DNA from: Nanobdellota archaeon
Lineage (GTDB): Archaea; Nanobdellota; Nanobdellia; Woesearchaeales; GW2011-AR15
DNA length: 17,644 nt
Direction: 5' to 3'
Assembly: GCA_018815145.1 (NCBI GenBank)
Contig: JAHIYL010000126.1
Location: 1-17,644 of the forward strand
In this document: positions 16,001 through 17,644 of the stretch, piece by piece
How positions within the stretch are numbered: position 1 is the stretch's first letter
Layout of the letters: each line of letters starts with the position of its first letter
The notes under the pieces: model-generated
What the model was told of the DNA's origin: nothing
Databases searched by the model: none
What the model saw: the letters and a program-made list of their open reading frames with translations, nothing else
Translations under genes and position numbers: made by a program

Positions 16001-17644
16001 CAGGATTGCTGTCCGAGAAAGATATTCTTGAATTGTCCAGGTACATGTCAGGCTGATTGATATTGAAGAACCTTGTCTCTGATGTATTGACATTGCCGAG
16101 GTCATCGACGCATGTCACATTCCAGTAATGAGGGCCGTCTGTTAGGTTTGTCAATAGTATTGTCTGGTCTGCTTCATGCATACCCGTTGTCTGGTTTATC
16201 CTTAATCCTGCACCATCAGTCACAGTGATATTGCAGTCTATAGAAACCACATCAGAATCAAAAGCAGTGTAGTTAAAAGTGATATTGTTGATGTTCATGA
16301 TTTCGTCGATATCCGGCGCATTCATCACTATCGCCGGACCGGATATGTCGATCCTGAATTCAATCTCTGCAGGAGAATATGTGTTGTAATCTGGTGCACT
16401 GTCAAGGCACTGGACTGTCCAATTATGCAATCCTTCATCTAGGCCAAAGACTGGGAAAGAATTTGATTGGTCCATGAATGGATTCTCTTCAGTCGTATTA
16501 TACTGGCTATCAATGTACAGTGAGCAATTCTCTATGCCAAGGTCATCGCTGACAGTGTAAGCAAATACAATATCCTGGCTTGCAGTCCTTGTCTGGTTTG
16601 CAGGTGATGTCAGATTCACAGATGGAGGAGCTTCAACTGTGAATTCGATCAGACCTGAATAGGCTGTATTATTTATATCATCAAAGCAAGCCACACTCCA
16701 GTTATAGTATCCATCATTCTCAGATTTATCAGCATTGTATGATGTATTGTTGATGACTGATATATTAGCATATTCAAGAGCACCTTCATAATACAGGTCA
16801 CAAGTGATATTCGTATCGAAATTATCTGTGACATTAAACTCAATCGTAAAATTGTTTGTAGTGACTGTAGACTGATTCAACGGGTGCATAATGTTTATTG
16901 TTGGTGCAGTGTAGTCTATTGTAAATGTCCTGATAGCTGGAGTTGTGGAAAGGCCCGTATTGTCAAATACTTCTACTGTCCAATTGTAGAATCCTTCTGC
17001 AAGGCCAAACACAGGAAATGCATTGTAGTTATCATTTGCAACAGAGAAATTTGTCTGGTTGATAGCACCATTAATGAACAAAGATGCATTAGCGATCCCG
17101 CCTGTATCTACAGTATAATACGTGAAATTAAATGCATTTTTGGTTGTCTTAAGTCCATCATCAGGGCTTATGAGCTGGACAGTCGGAGGTACCCTCACTG
17201 AGAAATTCCAGGTCTGTGATGTATTTTTATTGCCGGCCTCATCTGTGCAGCTTACATTCCAGAAGTGTTCAATCTCTGTATCGATTGTCATATTCCTGCT
17301 GATGATTGTATTGTTTATGGAATCGATATCAAGGAACTCTCCTACTCCATCTACTGTTATGTTACACACCATATCCAAAGCATAGTTGTCAATAACAGAA
17401 TAATTGAAAATCACATCAGATCCTATTATGATCTCACTCAATTCAGGAGTGATTAAGTTGATGTTCGGCTCAGTCAAATCAATATAGAAGGTCCGATTTT
17501 CAGTCTGATATGATAAACCTGAATAATCTGTGCAGTTTATGCTCCAGATGTATTTGTTTTCAGGCAATGCAAATAGGTTAAAAGTATTCAGGATTCCGTT
17601 GTCAGGATTAGGGTCATTCTGATCAACAGCGCCATTGAGGATCA
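13089..17644 (-). CDS. Large Ig-like/CARDB surface protein B, 5' end off-window
   Basis: 1517 residues are visible. The frame stays open to the window edge, so the TTG at 17567 is internal and the true start lies beyond 17644. Visible domains: a partial Ig-like domain (1-57), five complete Ig-like domains (58-530), CARDB (531-642, with LNETNNNATVNI), six Ig-like domains in two ABC sets (643-1207), a second CARDB (1208-1333) and the C-terminal module (1334-1517) shared with protein A. The Ig-like units show the motifs I(S/H)P, NCSLxID and HYWNVTC with AGNxNTSET endings. By hand count there are about 100 N-x-S/T sequons, implying heavy glycosylation. There is no membrane helix or sorting signal at the C-terminus (ends LYTELK). 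It is likely a long surface stalk or adhesin. The TGA lies 3 nt before the next gene, so the two are probably co-transcribed and translationally coupled. Confidence 0.93.
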   Translation of the reverse strand, partial: ILNGAVDQNDPNPDNGILNTFNLFALPENKYIWSINCTDYSGLSYQTENRTFYIDLTEPNINLITPELSEIIIGSDVIFNYSVIDNYALDMVCNITVDGVGEFLDIDSINNTIISRNMTIDTEIEHFWNVSCTDEAGNKNTSQTWNFSVRVPPTVQLISPDDGLKTTKNAFNFTYYTVDTGGIANASLFINGAINQTNFSVANDNYNAFPVFGLAEGFYNWTVEVFDNTGLSTTPAIRTFTIDYTAPTINIMHPLNQSTVTTNNFTIEFNVTDNFDTNITCDLYYEGALEYANISVINNTSYNADKSENDGYYNWSVACFDDINNTAYSGLIEFTVEAPPSVNLTSPANQTRTASQDIVFAYTVSDDLGIENCSLYIDSQYNTTEENPFMDQSNSFPVFGLDEGLHNWTVQCLDSAPDYNTYSPAEIEFRIDISGPAIVMNAPDIDEIMNINNITFNYTAFDSDVVSIDCNITVTDGAGLRINQTTGMHEADQTILLTNLTDGPHYWNVTCVDDLGNVNTSETRFFNINQPDMYLDNSRISFSDSNPDLFENITVFANITNIGGNPASNVLVSFWDGVPGSGINIGNDTRSIGIGASAIFNVTWNITSGYHDIWVVADPLNSIGELNETNNNATVNITVLSSTIFSPENNTWTNALINEFNFSLVDFTGGVINYSIYVDSVPNGQNGTVSDTNFNLLNITFSEGIHSVFVRAQDYLGRIKDSEIIALNVDVTDPEPVFETHNLTYFNNQTPEIWFNIDDNLDTEINYTLFVDGEAKNISTATDEVSTSVILAALSEGEYELVLEALDEAGNRKNSSSIIIFIDLTEPTIIFNYPPEAENFSVTNTQLNFTVLDNLDTNLTCNLTLDSSVHTSTFYVANNTVSSIDATDLSEGAHYWNVTCWDGGYDTNVNNINTSETRSFNVYIAPEIGLISPGNNNWTNLATTIFYFNASDATGLENCSLIIDNEINATKTGNELENSGVSNFTVIFDSGTYNWSIECFDNTSLYLYNTSVTRSLYVDLALPEPFIETQNQTWFNAATPLILFNITDNMDDLLNFTFYADGSINKQGVAGNATHNSTNLLALADGLHTIILEALDNAGNRKNSSGIEIYVDTIDPSIELHDPQDTLETTNNTILFNFTSYDNLAVNITCNLSLDSSVIWEGINATNGTENNFIKQILTSGTHYWNVTCIDLAGNTNTSETWYFTVPLPDLTLNSSNIMFNTSMPKEGENITINASVFNTGETNADDVIIQFIVVNDTNLNYSDGIQINGNFSVNITSKSNVTVSVSWIGGAPGEYKFYVLVDPPIETGGSIIEIDEDNNFAYNTLTITEYHTMVGSLSGILNIKQNSTNMTVFEWDAENYTDSNIFAADYDSYINWGSLAALGRNSTNQSDFNDFYELDISMKTENHTDSINKTWTRYMQPANVDTFVIFGKTVTMVPVVNSTNTSNFMTGILWDSTSQAAGGIYDGTQEIVFVTRVNEGQVGAYGTYDFEFKIPANLRQYKGPDRNTVALYTELK
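13092..13637 (-). other. Shared C-terminal module of protein B
   Basis: About 182 residues after the last CARDB are homologous to the last 183 residues of protein A (103-651). Conserved blocks in order: ALGRN, NDFYELD, DSIN, TGILWD, YDGxQxIVF, YGxYDxE, LRxYK, LYxExK. Asn and sequons thin out towards the end, unlike the Ig arrays. I do not recognise a named family. It occupies the place where other archaeal surface proteins carry a sorting or membrane anchor. Confidence 0.75.
13638..14021 (-). other. Second CARDB domain of protein B
   Basis: Residues about 1208-1335 of the visible protein start PDLTLNSSNIMFN, contain GENITINASVFNTGETNADD and finish EIDEDNNFAYNTLTI. These are the CARDB hallmarks (PDL start, 'N.G...A..V' core, E.NETNN-like end). 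It is the reference copy that shows where giant protein A is frameshifted. Confidence 0.85.
14028..15722 (-). repeat. Tandem ABC-ABC super-repeat of Ig-like domains in protein B
   Basis: Two adjacent blocks of 849 nt (15722-14874) and 846 nt (14873-14028) each encode the same ordered trio. Type A opens with IFSPENNTWTN or LISPGNNNWTN. Type B opens with PEPVFETHNLTYFN or PEPFIETQNQTWFN and ends with LEALDxAGNRKNSS. Type C carries NLTCNLTLDSSV or NITCNLSLDSSV and ends HYWNVTC...NTSET. The second block runs into CARDB. This is direct evidence of a three-domain segmental duplication. Confidence 0.8.

Noticed and set aside
17565..17567. TTG at 17567 as the start of protein B
   Set aside because: Codons upstream to the window edge are open and keep the Ig-like pattern, so the gene continues off-window.
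1..17644. CRISPR array, tRNA, rRNA, insertion sequence or transposase
   Set aside because: All repeats found are in-frame protein-domain repeats. No spacer-repeat pattern, tRNA cloverleaf or transposase motif was seen.

Overview
The window is almost wholly coding, all on the minus strand, and reads as one block of giant, secreted, multi-domain surface proteins. The style suggests an archaeon, most likely a DPANN lineage such as Woesearchaeota or Pacearchaeota. The clues are arrays of short Ig-like domains packed with N-glycosylation sequons (N-x-S/T), CARDB and DUF2341 domains, a thrombospondin-1-like and DCGG-type Cys-rich stalk, oligo-T termination, and start codons without clear Shine-Dalgarno sequences. 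No rRNA, tRNA or housekeeping marker is present, so this placement is inference from protein style only.

Layout in transcription order (right to left). (1) 17644-13089: the 3' part (1517 residues, start off-window) of a large surface protein B. It has about 12 Ig-like domains, two CARDB domains and a C-terminal module of about 180 aa. (2) 13085-10908, only 3 nt after B: a 725-aa type I membrane protein with a signal peptide, beta-sandwich domains, a thrombospondin-like motif, six Cys-rich DCGG repeats, one transmembrane helix and a cytoplasmic tail of about 140 aa. (3) 10868-906, 39 nt later: a 3320-aa signal-peptide-bearing giant A. It carries two three-repeat clusters resembling H-type lectin domains, a region with 42 Cys, two DUF2341 domains, a PKD-like domain, Ig-like domains and the first third of a CARDB domain. 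(4) 825-100: the remainder of that CARDB domain plus a C-terminal module clearly homologous to that of protein B. Items 3 and 4 are one gene of about 3589 codons broken by a single-base frameshift near position 910. A GC hairpin followed by a T-rich tract (38-82) ends the unit.

Inferred role: a cell-surface adhesion or recognition apparatus. Two giant proteins end in the same C-terminal module, neither has a C-terminal membrane anchor, and between them is a membrane-spanning Cys-rich protein that could hold them at the surface or signal their engagement. The shared C-terminal module, the membrane partner and the frameshift that removes the module from giant A are the points most worth following up. 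There is no non-coding stretch longer than 100 bases.
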